Shown here piece by piece: positions 8,546 to 16,900 of a stretch of DNA of 64,000 bases. The stretch is taken from NCBI GenBank assembly GCA_900318275.1, contig ONJY01000010.1:22619-86618 (forward strand), given 5' to 3'. This stretch comes from an uncultured Bacteroidales bacterium (GTDB lineage: Bacteria; Bacteroidota; Bacteroidia; Bacteroidales; P3). Position 1 is the stretch's first letter, and every line of letters begins with the position of its first letter. The position numbers were made by a program, and so were the translations under genes. The notes beneath the pieces are model-generated. The model had not been told where the DNA came from. It made no database searches and saw nothing but the letters and a program-made list of their open reading frames with translations.

Positions 8546-8944
8546 AATGGCAAGGACCTATAAGCCGGGTTCTGTCGTGTTCTATCATCAATCTACTGCC
8601 GCCGTCGCCGACGGCCTCTATCAACCTACCCCCCGATAATGCAGGCGAGCCAGCCCGCTGCTTTGCGGCCTATCGGTATATTTGGTCTTTCAGCCCATGA
8701 GGCTTGCCATCGTGCCCGTTGCCGGAACACGTCGTGGGCTCTTACCCCGCGTTTTCACCCTTGCTTCATGTACAGAGGCCGACGAATGTAGGCACCCGCA
8801 CATGGAGCGGTTTCTTTTCTGTGGCGCTTTCTGTAGCCATTCGGTTACCCTAATGACCCCTTCCCGTTAGGAAGCATGGTGGCTCGTGCTGCCCGGACTT
8901 TCCTCTCGGCCCAAGGGCCCAGCGATAGAACAGTCCCTGCCATT
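8546..8944 (-). ncRNA. rnpB: RNase P RNA (class A)
   Basis: Read on the minus strand, the RNA starts AATGGCAGGGAC and ends GTCCTTGCCATT, which pair as helix P1. Just after the 5' end is the diagnostic GAGAGGAAAGTCCGGGC block (CR I), and near the 3' end is the conserved CCGGCTTATAG. Length is about 399 nt, normal for bacterial type A RNase P RNA, the catalytic RNA that matures tRNA 5' ends. A good promoter lies directly upstream. The 3' end runs into a short T stretch (CCATTTTTTG) a few bases before the DUF4810 gene. Confidence 0.96.
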
Positions 8945-8955
8945 ATTTCAAACTG

Positions 8956-8990
8956 CAAAATTACTATTTTTTTTTCATATAGGGCGCAAA
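8956..8990 (-). promoter_or_regulatory. Promoter of rnpB
   Basis: The minus strand has TTTG (8987-8990) and TAATTTTG (8956-8963), the -33 and -7 elements of a Bacteroidota promoter, with a slightly long spacer (23 nt). The predicted start falls around 8948-8950, just at the 5' end of the RNA. Confidence 0.75.
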
Positions 8991-9007
8991 ATGTGGTAAA
9001 TAAATAG

Positions 9008-9031
9008 AGCCGACAATATATTTTGTCGGCT
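9008..9031 (-). terminator. Hairpin downstream of the CHU_C membrane protein gene
   Basis: AGCCGACAA and TTGTCGGCT form a 9-bp stem with a 6-nt AT loop, about 40 bp after the stop of the gene at 9074. The T tract on the minus strand is weak (CTCTATTTATTTA). Confidence 0.55.
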
Positions 9032-9073
9032 TATTCGTTGAGTATATGTAATTTCCGCTGATGTCAGCACCGG

Positions 9074-9907
9074 CTACCAGACGACGGTGACGGTGCCCGC
9101 TTCGCGGTGTGAAGAGCCATCGGTACCGCGAAATGTGGCGACCCACACATAGGCGCCCTGTGGCACAGAAGTGCCGTTATGTGTAGCATCCCAGACTTCA
9201 TTGATGTCGCTACTCTTGAAGAGGAGACGGCCTCCTCGGTTGTAGATATGGATGCGGAAGTCGCTGACATCGGAGGTTGCAACTACCTTGAAGACGCGGT
9301 TTTCCGCCACATCGCCATTGGGTGTGATGATATTGGGGGCCCATAGTATGTTGTCGACCTGATAGGGAACGGGGGCGGGTCCGCCCACCTTTGTCGACGA
9401 TACGCTCTCGTGGCTATCCGCCTGAAGCTGACCTGTAATCATACTGTCAGGTTCGGCGGTTGTTTTCGGGGTTTCTGGTATTGGGTTGACAGGCGTTGCT
9501 GTCAGCTCGGCGAACAGGCTTTCATCAAAAAGATTGTCGTATACTGGTTCGTTGACCTTTGGCAAAGCCGACTGTGTCTCCGGTAAAATATAAAGCCCAT
9601 CGGCCATAAGTTTGCTATCGGCTTTTGCAGTGACATTTGCTGGAGAGTCTGCGACAATAGCATCAGTTATTGTTTCATCAGCGACAGGCTGGTTGACGAC
9701 AGGCACAATGGCGACTTGCTGTGTCTCTACAGCATCATTTGCCGTTCCCCTATTCAGCGACCATATAGCGACCACAGCAACGGCAATTACAGCAACAGCG
9801 ACTCCGCCAATGCGCAATGCTCGACGTAAACGCAAATGGCGATGTACCGCATCAAACAAACCCTCGTCGGGCTTCACTTCATAGTTTTTCCAGTTGTTAT
9901 CCATCAT
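9074..9907 (-). CDS. Anti-sigma-like single-pass membrane protein with CHU_C/T9SS type B-like C-terminal domain
   Basis: This 277-residue protein has a short cytosolic N-terminal segment (1-32, beginning MMDNNWKNYEVKPDEGLFD), one membrane helix (about 33-51) and no cleavable signal. A Thr/Pro/Glu/Asp-rich linker (52-180) leads to a C-terminal domain (about 181-277) with APNIITPNGD, FRIHIYNRGG and VPQGAYVW, hallmarks of the gliding-motility CHU_C or T9SS type B sorting domain. The gene overlaps the ECF sigma factor gene by 4 bp, the usual arrangement for an anti-sigma factor. CHU_C domains normally end secreted cargo; here the domain would be tethered in the periplasm. A sensor role is inferred. 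Confidence 0.75.
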   Translation of the reverse strand: MMDNNWKNYEVKPDEGLFDAVHRHLRLRRALRIGGVAVAVIAVAVVAIWSLNRGTANDAVETQQVAIVPVVNQPVADETITDAIVADSPANVTAKADSKLMADGLYILPETQSALPKVNEPVYDNLFDESLFAELTATPVNPIPETPKTTAEPDSMITGQLQADSHESVSSTKVGGPAPVPYQVDNILWAPNIITPNGDVAENRVFKVVATSDVSDFRIHIYNRGGRLLFKSSDINEVWDATHNGTSVPQGAYVWVATFRGTDGSSHREAGTVTVVW

Positions 9908-10434
9908 TCCTCTTTTTTATTCTCCAAATATTGGCGCATCCTTTTACGTGCCTTGCATAAAGCGACACGGACAGCCAACTCATTACAATTCATCCTATTG
10001 GCAACCTCGTCCATAGGTAGCTCTTCTATACAGCATAGGTTGAAGGCCATGCGCTGTGCCGGCGAGATGGTGGACATGGCTTTCACGATGTCATCCATCG
10101 TATAGGGCATTTCACTACCGTCATCGTCCACAATATCGTCCATCGGTTGCAGAATGGTGTGGCGGGAACGGCGATAGTGCTGTATGCAGGTATTTACCAT
10201 TATGTTGTATGTCCATGAGCGAAGCTTCTGTGGGTCACGCAACGTACCAATTCGCTCAAAGATTTTGATAAATCCATCCTGCAACAAGTCTTGTGCCTCG
10301 TCACGGTCTGCTGTGTATCTGTAACAAACACCCATCGCCATCGGAGCAAGCTCTTCATAGAGTGCCCGTTGGGCGTTGGCATTGCGATGACGACACCCCT
10401 CTACCATCTGTGCGTAGTTCATGCTCATCGGCAT
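9904..10434 (-). CDS. ECF-type RNA polymerase sigma factor
   Basis: This 176-residue protein has sigma region 2 (about 22-90: LYEELAPMAMGVCYRYTADR, EAQDLLQDGFIKIF, LRSWTYNIMVNTCIQHYRR) and region 4 (about 115-170: ISPAQRMAFNLCCIEELPMDEVANRM, then a helix-turn-helix). It lacks region 3, as ECF factors do. It directs polymerase to a dedicated promoter set in response to an envelope signal. The downstream overlapping gene encodes a membrane protein that is the likely anti-sigma partner. The upstream trmO gene ends 15 bp away, so it could be transcribed with housekeeping genes. Several start codons are close together (M1, M3, M5). Confidence 0.92.
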   Translation of the reverse strand: MPMSMNYAQMVEGCRHRNANAQRALYEELAPMAMGVCYRYTADRDEAQDLLQDGFIKIFERIGTLRDPQKLRSWTYNIMVNTCIQHYRRSRHTILQPMDDIVDDDGSEMPYTMDDIVKAMSTISPAQRMAFNLCCIEELPMDEVANRMNCNELAVRVALCKARKRMRQYLENKKEE

Positions 10435-10448
10435 ATAGACGCTTTAGG

Positions 10449-11141
10449 TTAGCTTTTGTTACCGGCATTAACACTATTTAACACACAATCCTCAATTACA
10501 GCAACCCCATCGGCAACACGGAACTTGACCTCCCATCGGTCAAAAGACATTGAGTATATACGTTGCGGGTCATCTTGATAATGAGGGCGAGGATCCAAGG
10601 AAATTGTTTCCTGTAATGTTGCTTGCATAGTATCTGGCAATTGTTGCCGCAGAGAATCTGGTATCACTACGCTCAAAACTTTCTCCGGTGCCTGCTGCGC
10701 AAAGCCACCACGAGCATCAGGATGGCTGTCGGCATAGGGGATATACGGCTTTATATCATATATCGGTGTACCGTCGACAAGGTCTGCGCCAGTAATATAT
10801 AGCACCGGGGCATTATCTGACTCCACATCCACACGAAGCAGTCGCACCGACGACAATCCCAAAGGATTGGGGCGGAATGGACTTCTTGTGGCAAATACAC
10901 CCATACGCTTGTTACCTCCAAGGCGTGGCGGTCTTACCGTAGGACTCCACCCATCACGCTCGACAAGGTGGAAGCCCCATATCAGCCAAACATAGTCAAA
11001 CTCTTCGAGACCACGTACTGCTTCCACAACACGATACTCCTTCTCGAAGACTATTTGGGCTTCTATATCGACAAGACCGGCCTGACGCGGCACGCCGAAC
11101 TTGCTTTTATAGACAGACTCTATATGAGCAATCTGTTTCAT
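10449..11141 (-). CDS. trmO: tRNA (t6A37) N6-methyltransferase TrmO (YaeB/TsaA family)
   Basis: This 230-residue protein carries the TrmO/UPF0066 fold motifs: IAHIESVYKSKFGVPRQAGL at the N terminus, EFDYVWLIWGFH, VRPPRLGGNKRMGVFATRSP and FRPNPLGLSSVRL, then GTPIYDIKPYIPYADS. TrmO uses S-adenosylmethionine to methylate t6A at position 37 of ANN-decoding tRNAs. The length fits the family, including the C-terminal extension of about 60 residues. It overlaps the aldo/keto reductase gene by 4 bp and lies 15 bp before the sigma factor gene. Confidence 0.93.
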   Translation of the reverse strand: MKQIAHIESVYKSKFGVPRQAGLVDIEAQIVFEKEYRVVEAVRGLEEFDYVWLIWGFHLVERDGWSPTVRPPRLGGNKRMGVFATRSPFRPNPLGLSSVRLLRVDVESDNAPVLYITGADLVDGTPIYDIKPYIPYADSHPDARGGFAQQAPEKVLSVVIPDSLRQQLPDTMQATLQETISLDPRPHYQDDPQRIYSMSFDRWEVKFRVADGVAVIEDCVLNSVNAGNKS

Positions 11142-12175
11142 AGGCCAATCTCGCCAGATTGTTTTCTTGCCCAGAAATCGCGGAAATCGGCGAGATTATG
11201 CCTGAGTAGATTGGGGGTATCAAGACCGTATGGACAATGCTGCACACAATGGTTGCAATGCAGACAGCCCTCTATTTGCTCCATCTTCTCATGCCATTCC
11301 TCGGTGAGATAGACGCTGTAGGGTGCACGGCGGAGGAAGAGTGACATGCGGTTGCAATCCTGTATCTGGATGCCTGCAGGGCACGGCTGGCAATAGCCGC
11401 AACCACGACAGAAGTTGCCACTAAGTTCGCGACGGTCTTTTTCAATACGTGTACGCATCTCGTCCGTGAGCACAGGCGGATTGTCTTGATAGGAGAGCCA
11501 TTCGTCGAGTTCACTTTCGCGCTGGATACCCCAGATGGGGGCCACATGGTCATATTGGGCCAACCACGCATAGGCCGTCGCCGAATCGCTGATGAGGCCG
11601 CCACTAAGGCCTTTCATGGCGATAAAGCCCATATTATGCTCACGGGTTAGACGGACAATACGCAAATCCTCCTCTGAGGCGAGATAGCTGAACGGATATT
11701 GCAGAGTCTCATAAAGACCACTCTCTATAGCCTCTATGGCCACTTTCTGCCTATGGTTGGTGATGCCTATATGTCGCACCTTGCCCTGCCGCACAGCTTC
11801 CTGCATGGCTTCATACAATCCACTGCCGTCACCAGGCTTAGGGCAGAAAGCCGGATTATGAAACTGGTAGAGGTCCACATAATCTGTGCGCAACAGGGTG
11901 AGACTTGTCTCAAGGTCACTCCAGAACCCTTCTACGGTGGTGGCACCGGTCTTGGTGCTTATTACAACTTCGCTACGGCGGCCATCAAGAGCCACACCAA
12001 GTTTCTCCTCACTGTCGGTATAGAAACGGGCTGTATCGAAATAATACATGCCTCCATCCAATGCACGGCGCACCAAATTCACAGCTTCAGCCTGACTGAT
12101 TCGTTGTATCGGCAATGCGCCGAAACCGTTGCGTGGCACCACAAGTCCACTTCTGCCAAGGGTTATTTTCTGCAT
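11138..12175 (-). CDS. Aldo/keto reductase with C-terminal 2x[4Fe-4S] ferredoxin domain
   Basis: This 345-residue protein begins with an AKR barrel (about 1-255) showing the catalytic Asp/Tyr in YFDTARFYTDSE, Lys in STKT and His in LYQFHN. The C-terminal 90 residues hold two ferredoxin-type cluster motifs, CRGCGYCQPCP and CLHCNHCVQHCP. This fused architecture is widespread in anaerobes; the clusters probably route electrons from ferredoxin or a flavoprotein, but the carbonyl substrate is unknown. It is the first gene of the AKR - trmO - sigma - anti-sigma-like run. Confidence 0.9.
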   Translation of the reverse strand: MQKITLGRSGLVVPRNGFGALPIQRISQAEAVNLVRRALDGGMYYFDTARFYTDSEEKLGVALDGRRSEVVISTKTGATTVEGFWSDLETSLTLLRTDYVDLYQFHNPAFCPKPGDGSGLYEAMQEAVRQGKVRHIGITNHRQKVAIEAIESGLYETLQYPFSYLASEEDLRIVRLTREHNMGFIAMKGLSGGLISDSATAYAWLAQYDHVAPIWGIQRESELDEWLSYQDNPPVLTDEMRTRIEKDRRELSGNFCRGCGYCQPCPAGIQIQDCNRMSLFLRRAPYSVYLTEEWHEKMEQIEGCLHCNHCVQHCPYGLDTPNLLRHNLADFRDFWARKQSGEIGL

Positions 12176-12217
12176 GGTCTTATTTCTGTTGTTCTTTGCT
12201 TCTCTTCTTTATAGAAA

Positions 12218-12240
12218 TCCCCCGACTTTGGGTCGGGGGA
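12218..12240. terminator. Terminator hairpin after the T9SS repeat protein at 12268
   Basis: TCCCCCGA and TCGGGGGA form an 8-bp GC-rich stem with a 7-nt loop. A run of six T follows on the plus strand and ATTTCT on the minus strand. It sits between the minus-strand gene ending at 12268 and the AKR gene starting at 12175. Confidence 0.7.
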
Positions 12241-12267
12241 CCTTTTTTGTATCGTTTTTGTCAAAAC

Positions 12268-13662
12268 CTACTGCATGAGCATCACACGATAGGCTCGGCC
12301 GTCGCCGACCTGTACCATGTAGACGCCTGCTTCTTCCATTGTCAGACGTACCGTGTCGTCGTCAGCCTTGGTGCTGACCACCTGACGGCCGACGGCATCA
12401 AAGACACTGATGATCTTCCTGGCGGCTCCCTTGACGACGATAGTTCGTTCTGCGGCATAAACCTGAATGTCGCCCATATCTGCATCGTCAATACCGAGAC
12501 GGGAGAAGATGGCATGGAAGTGCAGGTTCTCGTAGAGATAGACCACACGGACAGAATCGGCATTGCCGTCATCCCAGCGGATGAAGTTATAGCCGCTGTT
12601 GGGTACGGCAGTAATCGTTGCCGGCGAACCGTACTCATAATCGCCGGAGCCATAGGCTGAGCCACCTTGTGAAGCGGAGACACTAAGGTGCATCATGTCA
12701 AGGGCGGTGGCCACATAGATGGTCATATCGCCTTCGACGCGGAACGACCATGGGTTCTGTGTGCTGAGGGTATCGCCGTCGGCATTGAGCCACGCCACAA
12801 AGTGGTGGAACTCCAGCCCCGTAGCTCTGAGCGTCACGCTGTCGCCATAGTGGTATGGGCCATCACCGTATACATACACATAGTCGCCCTCAACGGTGAC
12901 ATTGTAATAGTCCATGATACACTCGGCATGTACCTCAGTGTGGTTAGTGATACGCATACCCAAGGGGTTGTCTTGGTAGTTTCCCGACTCGACATTCACA
13001 CGGTTGATGATAACCTCTTCATCATAGTGATAAGCAGAATCCCACACCTCATGCTCTATACCGTCGATATCAACGTATGTTGAGGCAATCCAAGTGCTGT
13101 CGAGGACAAATATAGAATTAACAATAGTGTCGAATCTGTAGGTATTCACAACCCAGTAGACCAGGTGATGGTGGCTGTCAGGCGTAACGGTGAGCGTGAT
13201 GCTGTCATTATATTCAACCTGCACGGGCTGCACCTGCACGTCGCCCGGATTGCCTTCGATGTCCACAGTCACGGTACCGTTAGTCACCGAAGTGAAGAGG
13301 TCGAGGAATCTATGGATGAAGGTGGCGGTGATGGTGGTGTCATTGGTGACGACAAACGAGACGCTGTCGACATTGTCATTGGTGCCGTTGAAGCCAACAA
13401 ACTCACAGTGTGCATTGGCATAGGCGCGTAGTGTCACCGTGTCACCGTTGTCGTAGACGCCAGCACCGGTCACATAACCCATCGTCGTGTCGTTGACCTG
13501 GACGGTGACCGTATAATTGTCAGCGATGTCCGTAGCCTCGCTGAGGCTGACGATGCCATTGACAGCGCTGAAGGTCTTATCCACAGAACTACCGAAGCAC
13601 ACCGTCGGCATCATGACAGCAAACAGACAGCAGTATAACCTGATATATCGTTTCATTTGCAT
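12268..13662 (-). CDS. Secreted InlB-type repeat protein with T9SS type A sorting domain
   Basis: Starting at ATG 13660-13662 gives about 464 residues with signal peptide MQMKRYIRLYCCLFAVMM... to CFG; the longer 13692 start is less likely. The body repeats a beta unit with hallmarks such as GDTVTLRAYANAHCEFVGF, DSITLTVTPDSHHHLVYW and ITAVPNSGYNFIRWDDG, resembling the Listeria-Bacteroides (Flg_new/InlB B) repeat. The last about 75 residues (IQVYAAERTIVVKGAARKI, FDAVGRQVV, AGVYMVQV) are a T9SS type A C-terminal domain. It is predicted to be exported and attached to the cell surface or released. Ligand unknown. It has its own promoter and terminator. Confidence 0.85.
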   Translation of the reverse strand: MQMKRYIRLYCCLFAVMMPTVCFGSSVDKTFSAVNGIVSLSEATDIADNYTVTVQVNDTTMGYVTGAGVYDNGDTVTLRAYANAHCEFVGFNGTNDNVDSVSFVVTNDTTITATFIHRFLDLFTSVTNGTVTVDIEGNPGDVQVQPVQVEYNDSITLTVTPDSHHHLVYWVVNTYRFDTIVNSIFVLDSTWIASTYVDIDGIEHEVWDSAYHYDEEVIINRVNVESGNYQDNPLGMRITNHTEVHAECIMDYYNVTVEGDYVYVYGDGPYHYGDSVTLRATGLEFHHFVAWLNADGDTLSTQNPWSFRVEGDMTIYVATALDMMHLSVSASQGGSAYGSGDYEYGSPATITAVPNSGYNFIRWDDGNADSVRVVYLYENLHFHAIFSRLGIDDADMGDIQVYAAERTIVVKGAARKIISVFDAVGRQVVSTKADDDTVRLTMEEAGVYMVQVGDGRAYRVMLMQ

Positions 13663-13703
13663 TGCTTTATGTTTCTCATTAATAAAAGGCAACGTTTCGA
13701 CTG

Positions 13704-13711
13704 CAAAAATA
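13704..13711 (-). promoter_or_regulatory. Promoter -7 box of the T9SS repeat protein gene
   Basis: The minus strand reads TATTTTTGC, matching TAnnTTTG, 42 bp before the preferred start at 13662. Confidence 0.65.
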
Positions 13712-13897
13712 CTACTTTTTTTTCATATAGAACATAAAATATATCTCCAACGCTATTGTATACCTGCTTACATGTTGATTATATGAAACTTTCCTACACA
13801 TAAGGGCGACCCACCATAGCACCGTCACCCTGACAGCTTAATGATATACGGTACCTTCAGAAGCGCTAAATGTCACCTAGTTCATGTCATCTTACAA

Positions 13898-13933
13898 ATG
13901 CTCCGGGGCAGCCAGATGGCTGCCCCGGAGCAT
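13898..13933 (-). terminator. Strong terminator hairpin after the giant surface protein gene
   Basis: A perfect 17-bp inverted repeat (ATGCTCCGGGGCAGCCA / TGGCTGCCCCGGAGCAT) with a 2-nt spacer lies 24 bp after the stop of the gene at 13957. The T tract on the minus strand is short (TTTG), so it may work as a transcript-stabilising 3' end as much as an intrinsic terminator. Confidence 0.7.
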
Positions 13934-13956
13934 TATAATGTGTGATGTTCGTCTGT

Positions 13957-16900
13957 TTAGCGAACCACGACCACGCGCTGGGTCATCACGTTGCCCACGC
14001 GGACGAGGTAGGAGCCGGAGAGCGGCACGCTGAAGTAAATCTTCTGGTCGGGGCTGATGCGGCTCTCGAGAGCGCGGCCGGCAACATCGTAGAGCGTCAC
14101 GGTGTAGTCGCCGGTGTTCTCGACAACAATCTGGTCGTTCTCCACAGACACCTTGATGTTGGAAACTATGACATCGCGGAGTTCAGGCATCCAGCGGTTG
14201 GATGCTGTGTCGGCAGCGTAGGGACGGCTGTAATAGCTGTAGTCGTCATCGTTGGAGCACTCCACGCGCTTGCTCATCAGGGCGGTGATAACCACGTCGC
14301 GGTTCCAGTCGCCGTAGGTGATGGTATAGGGGTTCTCGCGCGAGATAGTGTCGCCGTTCTCGTCGGCCCAACCCATGAAGGCCCATTCGGCGAGAGGCTG
14401 GTTGACCACGAGGGTAGCCTGGCTGGTGGGATTGTCGTCGACAGAGGCTATCTGGCGCACCTCGGTGACATCATAAGTGTGGCCGGAGATAGTAGCCTCG
14501 CCCACTTTGTAGACAACGCCGTATTCGCCAGAGGCGGGGACGCCGGCTTCTTCGGCACCGTTCTCAAGCAGTACGGTGATGGTCCAGTCGACGGGTATCG
14601 GCTCGAAGTAAGCGGTATAATGCGGAGCGTTGCCGTAGACGCTGAAGAAGTTCAGCTGACGGTCCTGGTCGGTGTTGCCGTCGTTCCAGCGCACGAAGCG
14701 GTAGCCGGTCTCAGGCAGAGCATGTATCCACACCTCGTCGTTGATGGTGAAGAGGTTGAACAGCGTATTGGCGTGTACGGCCTCCTGGGTCACAGGTATC
14801 GTCATGGAGCCCATCGTCAAGTGGCTCTCGTCGCCTGTCCAGGTGTAGGCTTTACCCATGGCGGCATCGTCGGTAGCTACGCTGACGGTGGCGGTGAGGT
14901 TGTTCAGCTCAGAGGGCTTCGGGGTCATCCAGTTGAAGGTCAGGTTGTCGAGGGCGGCTGCCACAGCGGCGGGGGTATCGTCGGAGTTGAGGTTCCAGAA
15001 GATAGCCAGACGGTACCACTTCTCGGCGGGGATCTCGAAGAGGCGGTAGGCGTCCTTCCAGGCGCCGTTGCCGTTGAGTTCGTCAATCACCAGCGGATAG
15101 GCACCGGCGTGGGGGTCGAGGTGCATATAGGCATCGTCGGCCTCGCCATCCTCGATGGGGATAAGGGCGATGGTCACGTTGTGGTCCTCGATGTCGTTGA
15201 TGAGGTAGTTGAAGCTGAAGCGGTAGACGCCGTCGTGGAGCTTCATCTCGGTGTAGACGTAAGGCTCGCTGCCGAGGTTATAGTTGCAGTTGGCGCCGTC
15301 GTCCTTGGTGACATAGAGGCTGTGGGTACCGTAGCTGGTATGTGCAACAGCGTCGCCGACTACCCACTCGTTGTCGCCCTCGCCGATGTTGAACCACTCA
15401 AGGGCGGCGTTGCCGGCCTCGAAGCTGTAGGTCTTGTCGGTGACAGGCTCGGTGGCGTAGCTGCGGTTGAAGATGGCGCTGAGGGTCATGTCCTCGGTGA
15501 TGGTGATGTCGCGGTCGGGCGACATAGCGCCGTCGCTCCAGCTCACGAACTGGTAGATACCGGCAGTGGCCTGGGCGGTGATGTGGTAGGTGTATTCGGT
15601 GCTGCCGCAGTCGGGGGTGCTGGTGATAGCCACAGTGCCGCCGACGCGCTGCACGAGGGTCAGCACGGGCACACCGGCGCCGACGATGTTGGTGAAGCCG
15701 TTCCAGTTGGTGGTGGCGGTGTAGGCGCAAGGCACCTCGACCACAACGTTATCCTTGGTGACATTGATGAAGGCATCCTCGTCGACGGTGATGGCGCTGG
15801 GGTCACCCTCGAGGACGATGCGGCGCAGGCTGCTCATGCGGCCGAAGGCGGCGCTGTCGATGGTGGTGACGGTGGCGGGGATGGTGATGGACTCAATGTT
15901 GGTGTTCTGGTAGAAGGCAAAGGCGTGGACGGTGGTGACGCCGCTGGGGATAACCAGGTTGGTGAGCAGATTGCCGTTCACGGCGAGGCTGTGCGAACGT
16001 GCGGCGGGGTTGGCCAGCATGTTGGCGAACTCGATGTTCATCCACTGGTCAATCGTGCCGTTGAAGTTCACCTGAGCTATGTTGCTGCTGCTGCGGAAGC
16101 AGTCGGTGCCGAAGCTGGTGACGCCGCCGTTGATGGTGACCACGCGGAGGTTGCTGTTGCCCATGAAGGCCTGGTTGCCGACGGTGGTGAGGGCAGCGGG
16201 GAGCTCCACGCTATAGAGGTTGCGGCAGCCGTAGAAGGCGCTGTTGCCGATGGTCTGCACCGTGGCGGGGATATTGATGCTCTGCAGCGAGCTGCAGTTG
16301 TAGAACATCTCGTTTGGGATAGCCGTGAGGCTGTTCGAGAGAGTCACACCCTGGAGGGCTGTGCAGCCGTAGAAGGCGTCGGCGCCGAAGGAGGTGACAT
16401 TGGAGACGTCGATGTTAGCCAGCGAGGTGCAGCCTGCGAAGGCATAGTCGCCGATGGTAGTGACTGTGGGCACCAGGTTGAGTGTCTCGAGGCTTGTGCA
16501 GCCCTGGAAGGCGGCGGGTGCGATCTCCTGGACAGCGCCGTTGTGGAGCACGGGGATACTGATGGAGGTCACGCGGCGGCGGTAGTCTTCCTTCACGCCG
16601 GTGACAATGGTGCTGTCGGTGTTATACTCGAGGTAGTCGACGTTGCCGTCGATGGCGGGAGCGTAGAACCAAGCGTGGACGGTGACGTTGGCCGTCGGGG
16701 TGAATGTCAGGTTGGTCTGGCCCATAGCACCCATGGGAGCGCCGTCGATAATCCAGCCCCAGAACTGGTAGTTGGTGTTAGTCACCGAGGCGGTGAGGGT
16801 CAGCGGTGTGCCAGCAGGCCACTCGCCGATGTTGTCGATAGGCGACACCTCGCCGACGGTGTTGTTGGGGTGTTTCACGATGGTGACGGTCACGTTACCC

